Shown in pieces: positions 45,711 through 58,055 of a DNA stretch of 64,000 nucleotides. Within the stretch, counting starts at the first letter, position 1; every line of letters begins with the position of its first letter. The position numbers and the translations under genes are program-made. The notes under the pieces were generated by a model. The model did not search any database. It saw nothing but the letters and a program-made list of their open reading frames with translations, and had not been told where the DNA came from. This DNA comes from Pinus tabuliformis (lineage: Eukaryota; Streptophyta; Pinopsida; Pinales; Pinaceae): assembly GCA_031772625.1 (NCBI GenBank), contig CM062820.1:93398421-93462420 (forward strand), written 5' to 3'.

Positions 45711-46400
45711 CAAAAATAAATGGCATTGTCTGGCATCAGCACTGTTAAATACCAATAGTGCTTATGGATATTGTTATGGATTCAGGTGATGCAAGATTAT
45801 GTAGCAATGAGAAAATGAAAAAGGTTTAATATTTTATAATTGTGATATGTAGTTTTGGATTCATTGTTAGTAAAACAGTTTATATAACTAAATGGCGTTT
45901 GACAAAAATAAATGGCATTGTCTGGCATCAGCACTGTTAAATACCAATAGTGCTTTTAGATATGGTTATGGATTCAGGTGATGCAAGATTCTGTAGCAAT
46001 GAGAAAATGAAAAATGTTTAATATTTTATAATTGTGATATGTTGTTTTGGGTTCATTGTTAGTAAAACAGTTTATATAACTAAATGGCCTTTGACAAAAA
46101 TAAATGGCATTGTCTGGCATCAGCACTGTTAAATACCAATAAATACCAATAGTGCTTTTAGATATGGTTATGGATTCAGGTGATGCAAGATTCTGTAGTA
46201 ATGAGAAAATGAAAAAGGTTTAATATTTTATAATTGGGATATGTTGTTTTGGGTTCATTGTTAGTAAAACGGTGTTTGATCATGGATTCAAGTTGTGTTA
46301 AAATAAATGGTCTTGTTTGGCATCTATAGTCTAAAATAGCAGTATTGTTTTTACATAGATTATGGATGGAGGTCATGCAACATGCCTTACAAAATAAAAT
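45711..46400. repeat. 192-bp tandem repeat, three copies plus a partial
   Basis: CAAAAATAAATGGCATTGTC begins units at 45711, 45903 and 46095 (spacing 192 each). The third has an extra AAATACCAAT. A degraded fourth starts near 46290 (AAAATAAATGGTCTTGTTTG). Each contains GATTCAGGTGATGCAAGATT, GTAGCAATGAGAAAATGAAA and TTGTTAGTAAAAC. Confidence 0.95.
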
Positions 46401-46458
46401 AAAAAATATTTAAAATTTTGTGAATTTTTTTTGGGTTATTATTATTAGAAGTTGGTTA

Positions 46459-47526
46459 CATAAAAGCTCCTTGATCTTGGTATGAAAAATGTGACATAAC
46501 TTTCTTCATGATACCAAGAAGTATGTCATTATGACCCCAAATTCTACACCAAAAATGTAAGAGGCCATACCATAATCTATGTTATTTATGTTTATTTTAT
46601 CATTACTAGCAGTGACCTTAAATGTTTAACCAATATGAAATAAAGTTTTAAGAAGAAGTTTGAAATGATAGACTTAGGGTATTTTCATTATCTCCTTGGC
46701 TTCCAAGTATTGTAAAACAAGGAAGGAATTTCTCTTTTGCAATCTTGGTATGCATCTAACCTTCTTCACCATTCTTGTATGGAATATTGTAAACTATCTC
46801 CTTCTTCCTCTTACTCTCGAGTAAAACTTTCTACCACCTACACTACACCTGAAGTTGATGCCACTTTGCACAATCAATTAGTTGGTAGCCAATTATACTT
46901 GACTCATACCCATCTTGATGTGTCCTTTGTTATTTGTATTATTTCCCAATATATGCAAACATACCATGAAAGTTACTAAAAAGAAAAAAAAATCTCAATA
47001 TATTTGAGGTATAGTTCAATTTGGTATATATTACAATTCATGGGGGAGTCCTTTTTTGGCTGGTTTCACTAATTTAAATTTGATTAGTGACTGTGATGTT
47101 CAAATGTTTATTACAGGTTATGTTTTCAATCTTGGTTCTAGACTTATCAGTTGGGTTTGTAAGAAGCATTAACATATTTCTCTTTCTTTTGTAAGAAGCA
47201 GTAAGATATTTATCTTTCTTCAGGAAAAGAAAAGTATCTAGTAGTGATTAATATAATTCAAAAAGTCTTCTGGCTTAAATAAATCCTTTTAGAGCTTAGA
47301 GTCCAACAATAGCATCCAACTACCCTTTGGTTTGACAATCAAACTGCCATCAGGCTGACCAAAGATATAATCTAGCATTAACATAGTGAAAACACTAAAC
47401 TACATTTTTTCTTCATTTGAAATATCATTCATGATTAAGTTCCTGAAGTTATGATTTTCCTTGGAGATGATCAAGTTACAAACATTTTAGAAATTCTCCT
47501 ACGGAGGAAAATTTTACTAAACCTTG
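46459..47526 (+). pseudogene. Copia fragment H2: RT end to RNase H, second copy of part of H
   Basis: Matches 41057-42096 closely (GATCTTGGTATGAAAAA, ATACCAAGAAGTATGTCATT, AATCTTGGTATGCATCTAAC, CATGGGGGAGTCC) and shares its lesions: the altered active site, the TAA after CATGAAAGTTAC, and stops in the same places. It also has its own duplication near 47170-47220 (TATTTCTCTTTCTT, AGAAGCA). It carries no LTR. The shared damage means both derive from an already dead copy, or from one defective lineage. Confidence 0.85.
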
Positions 47527-48798
47527 ACAATTTCTTCAATTATAAATCACCAGAATTCAATGAAGCAACAAAGGAGAAATTCGAAGCTGAACTTCAATTT
47601 TATATCTTACGCGACCATTGACCCGCTGAAAACTACTGTTCGATTAGAAACCACGACAATCCGAAGAAAGAACAAAACGGTAATCACTCTTATGAAGTTT
47701 GTGTTTCTTTCTGTTTCTTTCTCGACACTTATGCAACAATAAAATATATATTTTTAATTTTATACTAAATTTCGCTTCAAATGAGATTTAGATGTAGATG
47801 CACATGATAATCAAGCCCTATGCCACTATAAAATATTTTTTATTAGAATCTTTTATCGAAAAAATTGCTGCACGTGAGTTTTTAGATTATCAAAGAGAAT
47901 AGGAATTTATCTAAAATCATTTTAAAGAAGGAAGGTAAATAAAGTAAATAGATGTAACCGTGATGCGTCATAAATCATTAAGGATTGGGCAAAGGCTAGT
48001 CACTTTGTTTCTTAATTTTGATATAGTAAGATATTATATGACAAATAATATTTATGGAGTTATATGTCAATTTTTAGATTTTGTACTTGCCTAAATCTAA
48101 AAGTTGGCATATATTGCCCCAGTATATTAATGGAACTGTAACTCCAAAAATATTAATAAAATGACAAGTGAAAAACATGCAAGCCTATAAGATGATACAC
48201 ACTATAATTGAAAGCCAATTAATGACATTTACAATGGTCATATCATACCAGAGGTGAGGTGAGGTTGGTGGTTTGTGCGATGGTGATTGAGATCCCAGTA
48301 GAGTATAGGTTAAAGGATGTATGTTTTGTTTGCTCATTTTTTGTGTAGTGTGGAGTAATTCAAGTAGAAGAATCCAGGGCAGTAAGGGGAATCATGGGTG
48401 GAATTGGTTCTGAAAACAAGAACACACAAAAGATTCTAAGCTTTGGTAAAGATAAATTGGGTATTGTGTCGAGAGGTGGGAGACATAGTGAGGAAAATCC
48501 AAGCTATATCACTGACTCGTGTTCGGGATTCATTCTTAGAGATGCTTTGGGGGATTTGTATTAGGTATAAAACATCCCCTCCAATAGTTTTCTCTGAGTT
48601 TTTTTTTTCATGCTTATAAGTTCCAATGATGGGTGTGTTGGGGTAGTGGAATGGTCCACCTAAGGAAATTTTAACTCACTCTTAGTTTATGTAAATTACT
48701 ATTGCTTTGAAAATTTATTGTGTGTATCTAATGAATATAGTAAGAGTGTTTAATCAATATAGTAAGAATGAAGCAGCAATGGAAAATTTAGATTCACA
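47527..48798. other. No gene found
   Basis: AT-rich. A 70-codon open stretch at 47524-47742 starts inside the fragment boundary and has no recognisable motif. A GTGAGGTGAGGTTGG stretch lies near 48254. Confidence 0.5.
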
Positions 48799-49195
48799 CA
48801 CATGTAATTTACATTTTTGCCATCATGAAAAATTTAGATTCACACAAAAACAGGTAAGGAGATCTAATGTCATAAAATCAATGCTTAAGATGGTGGGTAA
48901 GTATTAAATTTCTAAAAGGTCCCCTCTCTAATATTTACATAGAGGAGTAAATAGCTTTATTTAGTATATAGTGACTATGGTTTATAAAATTTCCATTCAC
49001 ACATGTAATTTACATTTTTTCGGTCATGAAAATTTAGATTCACACAAAAACAGGTAAAGAAATATAATGTCATAAAATCAATGCGTAAGATAAGGGGTAA
49101 GTATTAAATTTCTAGAAGGTCCCTTCTCTAATATTTACATAGAGGAGTAAATAATTTTATTAAGTATATAATGACTATGACTTGTAACCTTAAAT
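48799..49195. repeat. Tandem duplication, two 201-bp units
   Basis: CACATGTAATTTACATTTTT starts at 48799 and 49000. Both units share TTAGATTCACACAAAAACAG, GGTAAGTATTAAATTTCTA and AATATTTACATAGAGGAGTA. Confidence 0.93.
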
Positions 49196-50779
49196 ATAAG
49201 GAGATGCATTCTATTTTATTGTTATATAATAATATAATTAAGTGAAAATTATAAATTTAGAAATAATATTTAAATAATGATTTTCAAATAATAATTTTAG
49301 ATAAAAAAAAATTAATAATAAAAAAATAGATAAAAATGTAATATAAAGAAAATAATTTTAATAATAAAATAAAATAAAATATTGTATAAAAACAAATAAA
49401 ATATTAGATCAATTATACAGATATAATATTTGAAAACTAAAATATTTCAATATAAATCTTAAATAAAATATCGATAGAAAAGAATATAAAAGATTTACCA
49501 AAATTTTAAATATCATAATCTAAAAAAATATTTTATCCTATTCTAAATATATTACAACATAGAAAACTCTCAAGATTATAGTCATATGATAGATTTATGT
49601 ATGTTTATATTACAACATAGAAAACTCTCAACATTATAGTCATATGAAAGATTTATGTATGTTTATAGTTTGAATAAAGAGATAGCACTTATGCTAGTTG
49701 TTTTGATAGTTGTTAATATATTCACTATTTGTTTAAGAAAATCATTTTTAGGAGGTAGTTACGAGGCCAGTATACAAGATCTCTACAACCATGGTCTCTA
49801 TACAAATACTATTTGATTTCGGTAAAGTGTTTAAGGAATAAATTATTATGGAATAAGTAAGGTATATGTTAATAAAAAAAATATACTGAAACAATTAAAA
49901 AAATAAATATCCATATTTTTAGTTGAAAAATCATGTGAAACAAAGGTTACATGGTAACTAGTACCTACTGCTAAACTAAAATAACAATAAATACAAAGAT
50001 TTCATCAAAAAAATAAAACAATTAATAAAATATTGTATTGTTGAATATCATCACCATAAATTAAGAAATATGATTAACTAACATTGTTTATGTCAACATA
50101 TATACACTATAATATATATGTTTATTATATATATGTGTGTGTTTTATTTTTTATGAATATATATAATATTTTAGAGTTCAATTTATTAAAATATGTTTTT
50201 AATATAATAATAATTCATTATAAATTGAAAATATGGAGAAAACATTATAGTTCATGAAATTGGAAATAATAGAAAAAAAGAAAAATAAAATTAAAATTAA
50301 AAACTTGAAAATTAGAAATAAAACTAAAAACAAAAAATTAGTAACTAATAGAAATGGAAGTTCTTAAACAACCCATCATAAGACCTCAACAAATCACGGT
50401 GAGACATTTTTAGTCAAAAACAAACTAATACATAGTCAAAGAAAAATTGAATGGACTCATCATAAGACCTCAACCAATAGTCAAAGAAAAATTGAATGGA
50501 CCCATCATAAGACCTCAACCAATCATTGTCATAAATTTTTAGTCAAAAACAAACTAATACATAGTCAAAGCAAAATTAAATGGGTAATACCATGCTTGCT
50601 GCAGGTATAATAAACCATAAAGTAAAAAAAAATTACATAGAATAAAATTGCATATACAAAATAATGTATTTAAATTACTTGCTTTAAAGAGATATATCTA
50701 CCATGTATAAAATATGGTCTAAAGTAGGTCTAGGAACCATAGATACAAATACAAATTTGTAGAGAATCAAGCTAAGAAG
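49196..50779. repeat. Very AT-rich interval with short tandem duplications
   Basis: A 58-bp unit is doubled at 49549-49606 and 49607-49664 (ATATTACAACATAGAAAACT). At 50371-50583 a unit with CCATCATAAGACCTCAAC and AAAAACAAACTAATACATAG recurs three times in full or part. No coding. Confidence 0.88.
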
Positions 50780-51215
50780 TGTAGGAATTTACAAGGTAAG
50801 TTCCTCAGATAGAACACCAAAGGACACCGCTCACAAATAGATCATAGATCAATACACTAGTATTCTTGACATGGTTAAAACCCTCAAAGAGAAAACAGTC
50901 CATGGCCTGGGCCAACATGACCACTTTAGGAAATTTATTAATAAAAGAAATAAAATTTACATAAGCTTCTCTCATGAACGGTCACCTTACAAATGACCCT
51001 CCATGCTCTATAAATAGAGATCGTGAAGCAATCGAGTGTTAAGCCACAGATCAAGTGTCGGTAATACCGAGGAGAGAGAGACTGTTGAATCACTACGTAT
51101 TGTGACCGTCAGATTGTAAGTTACAAAAGTAGATAGTAAAGAAACACACTTTACATAATTCTACACTAGACCAAGTTATACTTAACTATTTCCTATGTGT
51201 CAGAATATCCTAACA
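50780..51215 (-). repeat. Copia F 3' LTR (436 bp)
   Basis: On the minus strand begins TGTTAGGATATTCTGAC and ends AAATTCCTACA. Contains CTCTATTTATAGAGC, a TATA-like site, around 51009-51023. Confidence 0.95.
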
Positions 51216-51296
51216 TCCCCGCTTAAGAACAACTTGGGATAGGACTGAAGGACGTACAAATATGACACAATAGGAGAAGGAAGGAGGCATTAGAGC

Positions 51297-53040
51297 CTAT
51301 CCCCCCTTAGTGACAACTTCCTGAACTCCAACCATAAATGGAAGTTTAGTAAACTTCGCCTCTATGAGAGCCTTTGTAAAGATGTCTGCAACTTGATCAT
51401 TTGTTGAACAATATTTCACTTCAAGAACATGGTCATGAATGAGCTTTTTGATGAAGTGCATGTGTATTTCAATGTGTTTTCTGCGTTGATGTTGGACTAG
51501 ATCTTTGCATAGTTGAATGGCACTTTGACTTTCACACCAAAGTGTAGTCGGATGTTGCTGCTGAAAGCCAAACTCTGATAGGATCTGACAAAGCCACAGG
51601 GCTTCCTTACTAGCTTCTACGATGCCAAGATACTCTACTTCTATTGAAGAAAGAGAAATTGCACTTTGTTTCTTGCAAGCCCATGTAATAGGTCCAAAAC
51701 CAATAGTGAAAACATAACCTGTAGTAGACATTCGATCATCAGGGTCACCAGCCCAATCAGAATCAGTGAAACCAACCAATAGAGGAGATGCTTCTGCACT
51801 GTAATGAATCCCAAACTGAACTGTACCTTGAACATAAAAAAGTATTCTTTTAGCTTCTTTCCAATGAATTTCAGGTGGGTTTTGCATAAACTGAGGAATA
51901 AGGCCAACAACAAAGGAAAGGTCAGGACAAGTATGGGTCAGATACAAAAGTTTTCATACAAGTTGACGGTATAAGGTAGCATCAACTTCAAGGGAAGTAC
52001 AAGTGACTAAAAGTTTGGCTCTAGAATGAAAGGGAGAAGGGACTGGTTTATAGTCTTCCATGTGAAAGTGGCGTAGAAGAACACAGACATACTTGGATTG
52101 GGAAAGGGAAATACCTTCCTTGGATTGTAAGACTTGAAGACCAAGAAAATAATGCAAGTGTCCTAAGTTTGTCATTTCAAATTGCTTTTTAAGGATGGAC
52201 TTGACATGGTTTATAAGGTTGGGATCACTACTAGTAAGGATAAGATCATCAACATAAAGAACAAAAATGATAAGAGACTTACCCACTTTCTTGGTGTAGA
52301 CAGTATTGTGAGAATGACACCTAGAAAAGTCAGTATCTAAAAGAAAGCTATCCATTTTGGCATACCAAGCCCAAGGGGGTTATGTTAGACCATAAAGGGA
52401 TTTCTTAAGCCCACATACAAGACTAGAGTCTAGTTGTATAAAGCCAGGAGGTTGTTCCATATAGATTTATTCATGTAAGTCCCCATGTAAAAAGGAAAAT
52501 TTAACATCCACCTGATGGACTTCCCATTTGAAAGAGGCAGCAAGGGAAAGAACAAGGAGGATAGAGTTCATTTTGGCAACAGGGGAGAAGGTTTCAGTAT
52601 GGTCAATGCCTTCAACTTGTTAAAAACCCTTAGCAACAAGATGAGATTTATGTTTATCGAATGTTCCATATGGTCCATACTTGGTTCTGTAAACCCATTT
52701 GCATCTAACAAGTTTTCATCCCTTTGGAAGAGGAACAAGATCCCATGTATCATTTGCCAACAATGAATGATATTCTTCATTCATATCTGCGTCCCAATCT
52801 GGATGGCCTGAAGCTTTTGCAAAGGTGTCAGAATCATAATTCTCTGGAGCTTGAGCCAACAAAGAAGAGGCTCCATTGAACTGAGAACGTATACGTCGGT
52901 AATCTGTAGGATCACTTGTAAGAGCACCTGTTGGATCTCGAGTAGCACAAACCCATTTTTGAAGCTAAGGAGATGAAGGAGGATCCTGAGAAGGTGGGGG
53001 AGGATTGTCATCCTCACTGTCACCATCTGAAGAAGAAATA
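51297..53040 (-). pseudogene. Copia F reverse transcriptase and RNase H
   Basis: RT starts near 52800 (DWDADMNEEYHSLLANDTW), with [28 protein letters not shown] and GLKKSLYGLT. The catalytic box reads YVDD in FVLYVDDLILTSS within the open stretch 51954-52355. RNase H is unusually complete: 216 open codons at 51297-51947 with DSDWAGDPDDRMSTTGYVF, ISLSSIEVEYLGIVEAS, CESQSAIQLCKDLVQHQRRK and VKYCSTNDQVADIFTKAL. A single stop separates the two (about 51951). Upstream stops (near 52370, 52450, 52620) kill the RT. Confidence 0.93.
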
Positions 53041-53300
53041 TTTTTCAGAAGTAGAAGGGGTGGAGAGAGGTAGCACATCCGCTGAAATAGGCTTGTACGC
53101 CGATATATTTTCAGTAAAATTTACATCTCTTATAATGATAACATTTTTGGACTTGAGTGGAATAAGTCTATATCCTTTAACATCTTTAGAATATCCAACA
53201 AAAATACCTTTTTCACTCTTAGGTTCTAAATATTTATGTTTCTCATTTGGAATATGGGCCCATGCTTCACTTCCAAAAACACGAAAGTGACTTATCTGGT

Positions 53301-54248
53301 TTAATTGAGCTCCATGCTTCTTGTGGAGTGATTCTTTAAAACTTTAGTAGGAGTGTGATTTACTATGTAATTTGCACATTTAATTGTTTTTTCCCAAAAA
53401 TTAAGACTAAGGCCTTTAGATTGAAGCATACAATTAGCCATTTCCTTGAAGGTGCGATTCTTCCTTTCAGCTACACCATTTGGTTGTGGAGTATATGGAA
53501 CATTATGTTGCATTTGAATTTCATGCTCAGTTCAAAAGTTGATGAATTTATTGTTAACATATTCTTTGCCATTATCAGATCTTAGCTTAAGAATTTGATG
53601 TCCAAATTGTTTTTCAACAAAGGCCTTAAAGGCCAAGAACATGTTAAATATTTCACTCTTGAGTTTTAAGAAGTATACCCAAGTGCGTTTGGAGAAATCA
53701 TCAATGAAAGTTAAGAAATACTAGTAGCCAGGGAATGAAACAACTATAAGTGGACCACATAAATCACTATGCATAATCTGTAAAGGGGATGAGGCATGCC
53801 AAGAGGCACATTTTTCAAAACTATCACAATGATGTTTTCTGAGTAGACATATGGAACAAGCACCATCTTTGCTAGATACCATAGGAAGACCTGTCACCAT
53901 ATTTTTTTACATAGATTTTGAAGGGAGCGATAGTTTAAGTGACCAAATCGCTCATGCCAAAGTTTGCTCACTTCATCATTATGAGCAACAAATACCAAGG
54001 GAAGATTTGATGACCCAAAGTTGTTAAACTTATACAACCTTGTAGAATCATCAACAATGCTACTAGCTAAAATCTGTCTAGGATCTCTTAGGTCCTTAAT
54101 TACAAGATCATGAGGTGAAAATTCAATGATTTTACCTTCACCTAAATGAGTTATCCGATATATAGATAGAAGGTTGTAGGATAAGGTTGGAACACATAAT
54201 ACATCAATAAATTGACCATTATCTAGATGAATAGTGCAAGTCCCTACA
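53301..54248 (-). pseudogene. Copia F integrase and protease end
   Basis: From 54248 downward: TIHLDNGQFIDVLCVPTLSY and LWHERFGHLNYRSLQNLC (pre-integrase), a frameshift in an A-run near 53905, then CSICLLRKHHCDSFEKC, MHSDLCGPL (first Asp), [32 protein letters not shown] (second Asp) and PQPNGVAERKNR (Glu). The three catalytic acids are present, but the frameshift and stops (in SFPGY-stop-YFLTF and NF-stop-TEHE) disable it. The catalytic part of the protease is missing. Confidence 0.9.
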
Positions 54249-54654
54249 ACACTAAGAGATCTATGGAAGAAAAATTATTGGGGTCCAACGTAAGCAATTC
54301 ATTTTCGAGTTGATGGGCTCTAATTTCATTTTTAATTCTAAAAACTTTAGTGAGTTGTTTCATTGTTTCATGAGGGGTATCAAGTTCTACGATATGGAAT
54401 CTAAGGTCTCGAGAAATAGACATCCCTATCAACCCACGTGCTTGATCTTGCCTATTTTCCCATTTGGCTACCTTATCTTCATCTTTAGGTTTATTTTCTT
54501 GGCCTGAGGCTATTCTGTAAAGACCTTTACTTCTAAGTAAATCCACAATGTAGGACCACCATTGGAAGTAGTTGATTCTGTCAAGAATAACTTGGCATGG
54601 AATTTCCATTTTAACATAAACTGAAGCTGTAGATGTTGAAACTAATTGTTCCAA
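54249..54654 (-). pseudogene. Copia F Gag, truncated by internal deletion
   Basis: The ATG at 54652-54654 opens MEQLVSTSTASVYVKMEIPC, then LDRINYFQWWSYIVDLLRSK (Gag core with YxxWWxxxxxxLL), and NEIRAHQLENELLTLDPNNF. At about 54249 the text passes straight into post-protease sequence. The rest of Gag, the zinc knuckle and the protease active site are therefore missing. This copy could not package or mature particles. Confidence 0.9.
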
Positions 54655-55783
54655 TGGAAAGATCTCGAAAAATTAGGCCAATTAAAGAAAATGGCTTCTG
54701 AAAATGACTTCCGGATGAAGAAGTTGTGGCTTTTTGAAAAAAAGTTGTTGAAGATGCTGACGAAGTGCGTGAATGTGCAGAATTGAATGATAATGTTATA
54801 TTTTATAAAAATCCTCCCTCTTTCCAAACTTAATCTAATTAGCTCACTTAAAAAAAATATTTTATGTGACCCACTTTTATAAATAAGTGAAGGTCACTTT
54901 TACAATGGTACTTTATGATCTACCCACTAAATTGTAACTTAAATAAAAGATAAAGAGGCTTTAGAATTATAAGTGACTCACTTTTTATAATGGGTGAGAA
55001 CACTTTTACATAAAGTAACTTTAAAACATAAGTTACATGTGCTTTTTGAAAAAGTAACTCAACAAAAACAAAGACTTGAACTCAAGACCTCTATTCTCAT
55101 AAAGTAACTTTGGATAAGTGAGCTAGTTTAAAAGGCTAATAATTTTTGGAAAAGAGGAAGGGTTTTTTGTTTTTTTGTTTTTTTAAGTCACTGAAGCTTT
55201 AGAGTGCATGCCTACTTGAAAAAACTCTTTTTTCCTACAAAACAAAAAACCACACAACCCAACACGGACATACAAAAAATCAAAACCTTATGGATTGAAG
55301 TTATCTTTCACCAGAAACTAAATATTTTCCTCAATGTTTATGATTTTCCGAGATCACACTAAGGCGCAATGGAAAAGAGCATACGCATGAGAAAAATCCT
55401 TCCTTTTTGTTTTTGATTTGCCCAGATTGCATAGAGTTGCAGGGCAAAGAGCATATGCAAAAATGAAAGGTATAGATCCGGTAATAAAAAAAATAGAGAG
55501 ATAATTAAATTGAAATAAACAGAGAGACGAATCACTAAAACTGCAAATAAAGATTGTATACCTCCAAATATTAAAAATGAGTTATCTAGGGCTACCAGAA
55601 ACCTTTTTGTGTGAAACAAGAGCGGTTCCTCACTGGAATAGATGCTCCTAACAGAATAGAGCAGTCCTCTAGGCCCGAAAGTAGTTAGAAAGAGTAGATC
55701 TAGGAAACGACAATCACATTCAATTGTATAGGATTCAGATTTGGATCACCAATGGATGCGAACCTCAAATAGCTCTAGTACCG
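54655..55783 (-). other. Copia F 5' leader
   Basis: About 1.1 kb between primer site and Gag on the minus strand, AT-rich, with no recognised domain. AAGTGA-type words recur near 54860-55020. Confidence 0.6.
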
Positions 55784-56221
55784 TGTAGGAATTTATGGGG
55801 TAATTTACTCAGATAGAACACCAAAGGACATTATTCACAAACATATCACAAATTAATACACCAGTATTCCTGACGTGGTTAAAACCCTCAAAGAGGGAAA
55901 CAATCCACAACATGAGCCAACATGACCACTTAAGGAAATTTATTAATAAAAGAAAGAAAATTTACATAAGCTTCTCTCATGAATGATCACCTTACAAATG
56001 ACCCTCCATTCTCTTTAAATAGAGATCACGGACCAACCGGGTGTCAAGCCAGGGATCAAGTGTTGATATTACTAAGGAGAGAATGAACCGTCAGATCACT
56101 ACATATCGTGACCGTTGGATTGTAAGTTACAAAAGTACATAGTAAAGAAACACACTTTACCTAACTGTACACTAGACCAAGTTATACTTAACTATTTCCT
56201 ATGTGTTAGAATATCCTAACA
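55784..56221 (-). repeat. Copia F 5' LTR (438 bp)
   Basis: Partner of 50780-51215 with roughly 45-50 differences. On the minus strand it starts TGTTAGGATATTCTAAC and ends ATAAATTCCTACA, next to the primer site. Confidence 0.95.
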
Positions 56222-56383
56222 ATAAGAATGGAAGCACTAACCCTATGGCCAAGTGTGGAAATAACCCTATGCTATAAAATCACAATCAAACAGTCATGGT
56301 CCTCGTCGAATGATATCTTTCCCCATATCAACTTAATACATGTAGTTAAAAGTTGGTGTTGTTATCACTCTGTAATTTCCCAA

Positions 56384-57686
56384 GGTTGCGGAGAGAAACC
56401 GAGAGGTAACCACAAAATCACTTGCAAAGCTAGATCTAGCCCTTCTAGCTTCATAGAGGGATCTCTCTTTCCGATTTAAATTTTTGTTTTAAGATATTAG
56501 GTTAGTTATAGAGTTCTGAGGTTTTTTCTTCAAATATTTGGTTGAAAAATGTAGGGAAAGTCCATTGGGCATGGAGTCACGAGTCTTTGGGTGATCAAAT
56601 ACAAAAAATGACAAAACATATGTAACAGGGAAAGTTAGGCAAGCTTTTAGATCTTTAAAGAATTTCTGAAATGAATGGGATGAAAATGATTTAAGTTCAA
56701 TTAAATAGAGCATGTTGAGATGAATTCTATACCTAACATCAGATTGAAAACATTAATATTGTTTACAAGCCAGAGTAGAGTGTATTTAAACAAATTCAAT
56801 CCTTAATCTTCTTTAAACAATAGATATAGATAAAGATATGGAAAACTAAGAAAATAACAATTTCACATGAGAAGGAACATCACCAATTGCTTGAAACATG
56901 AATACTAGAGAAAACATTCTGTATTATTAAAATTGACCACTCCAGTACATGCACAACTTACATCAAAATTTCTGCTTTCTTCACACATGTCCCAACCCTT
57001 GTTCAACTTTAATAAAATATATTTATAAACATTATGCTAAACTAACATCATATTCCAAAAGGAACTGATTACAAAATAATGTCTAACAATTTCTAGAAGA
57101 AATCGAAGTAATAAACTAAAAATAAAATCAACCACTTGAAAATTGCAAAAAATTTGGAACTGCCAAAAATATTCATGTTTCAAATTTGGAAATTAGTTCA
57201 TTAATTTTGATCATATGCCTTGGAATTTGGAGAGGTTGGAATTGTCTCCACACAACATGATAGCTTCCCTTTGAAACCTGATTAGTCTGTCCTCTATATT
57301 AACTAGTTATCCCTTTGACTGTTATTTATGATCCAAAAAATCTGAAAATAATTGCATTTCTATTGTTGTTTTCCACCTAGTTGCTCAATAAATTATTTGT
57401 ATTTTGGAGTTAAATCAAATTTATGTGTTGAACCTTTTTCGTATAGTCTTTGAATTCACCATATTTAAATACTTCATCATTGTGGCAAAATATTTGGGAA
57501 TACAACATTTTGAATAATAATTCCAAATATTTTGGCTAAATCTGTAAATGAATTTCATAAAATAAAATCTCAAAATATTTCTTTGAATGATTAAATAAAA
57601 AAAATCCTCTTTTTTTGAAATCCATATATTGTTTTTAAAAACCATGTGTTGTTTTGCCTTCCCACGGATTTTAAAAACCATGTGTT
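56384..57686. repeat. Duplicated segment, copy 2, left part
   Basis: Corresponds to bases 1 to about 1330 of the window with small gaps and substitutions. It ends at the insertion point of copia E; the last five bases GTGTT are the left target copy. It has one fewer CCATGGATTTTAAAAACCA unit than copy 1. Confidence 0.93.
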
Positions 57687-58041
57687 TGTTGAGATTTTCG
57701 GTTTTAGTAAAATAGGCAAAAATCTCAGTAGGTGACAACAATAAGATTGAGTTGCTATATTAGCTCTATTTTGTTGGGAGAGAGTTAATGCAGCCTATAT
57801 TTGTTGTAGGAGGATTTATGAGTCAGTTAGATTCTCTTAGCTATAAAACAGGTGTCCATACGGATTGGGATGAGTGTGAGCATTTGAGAGGAAATTGATT
57901 CTCTTGTAATCTCCTGTTTTGATAATAAAGATTGCCGATGCCTATGTTTGGTGGACGTAGCCCAGAATGTTTGGGTGAACCACGTTAAACTCTGTGTCTT
58001 CTATGTATGGTCTATTTTGTTGCACACTGATTGCTCTAACA
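57687..58041 (+). repeat. Copia E 5' LTR (355 bp)
   Basis: Begins TGTTGAGATTTTCGG, ends GCTCTAACA. TATA box CTATAAAA at 57841-57848. Confidence 0.98.
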
Positions 58042-58043
58042 AG

Positions 58044-58055
58044 TGGTATCAGAGC
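58044..58055 (+). other. Copia E primer binding site
   Basis: TGGTATCAGAGC, exact complement of the plant initiator-Met tRNA 3' end, two bases after the LTR. Confidence 0.96.

Larger units (their letters stand above)
50780..56221 (-). mobile_element. Ty1/copia LTR retrotransposon F (minus strand)
   Basis: LTRs 50780-51215 and 55784-56221 (about 89% identical) bound a minus-strand element. Primer site CGGTACTAGAGC (55772-55783 on the minus strand, 9 of 12 bases of the initiator-Met complement) and purine tract AAGCGGGGA (51216-51224) are at the correct ends. Flanks AGAAG (50775-50779) and ATAAG (56222-56226) are a diverged target duplication. Gag is joined to the end of the protease by an internal deletion at about 54249. 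Integrase, RT and RNase H follow. It is the same family as H, H2 and K. Confidence 0.95.

Noticed and set aside
45210-45726. A host gene called across both strands
   Set aside because: Each reading has stops, they overlap on opposite strands, and no family is recognised; kept only as an unassigned interval.
52515-53585. Plus-strand open frames within copia F
   Set aside because: They are antisense shadows of the RT and integrase on the minus strand.
1-57686. The two copies of the end segment as LTRs of one giant element
   Set aside because: No primer site, purine tract or TG/CA boundaries are seen at either copy, and the space between holds many independent insertions.
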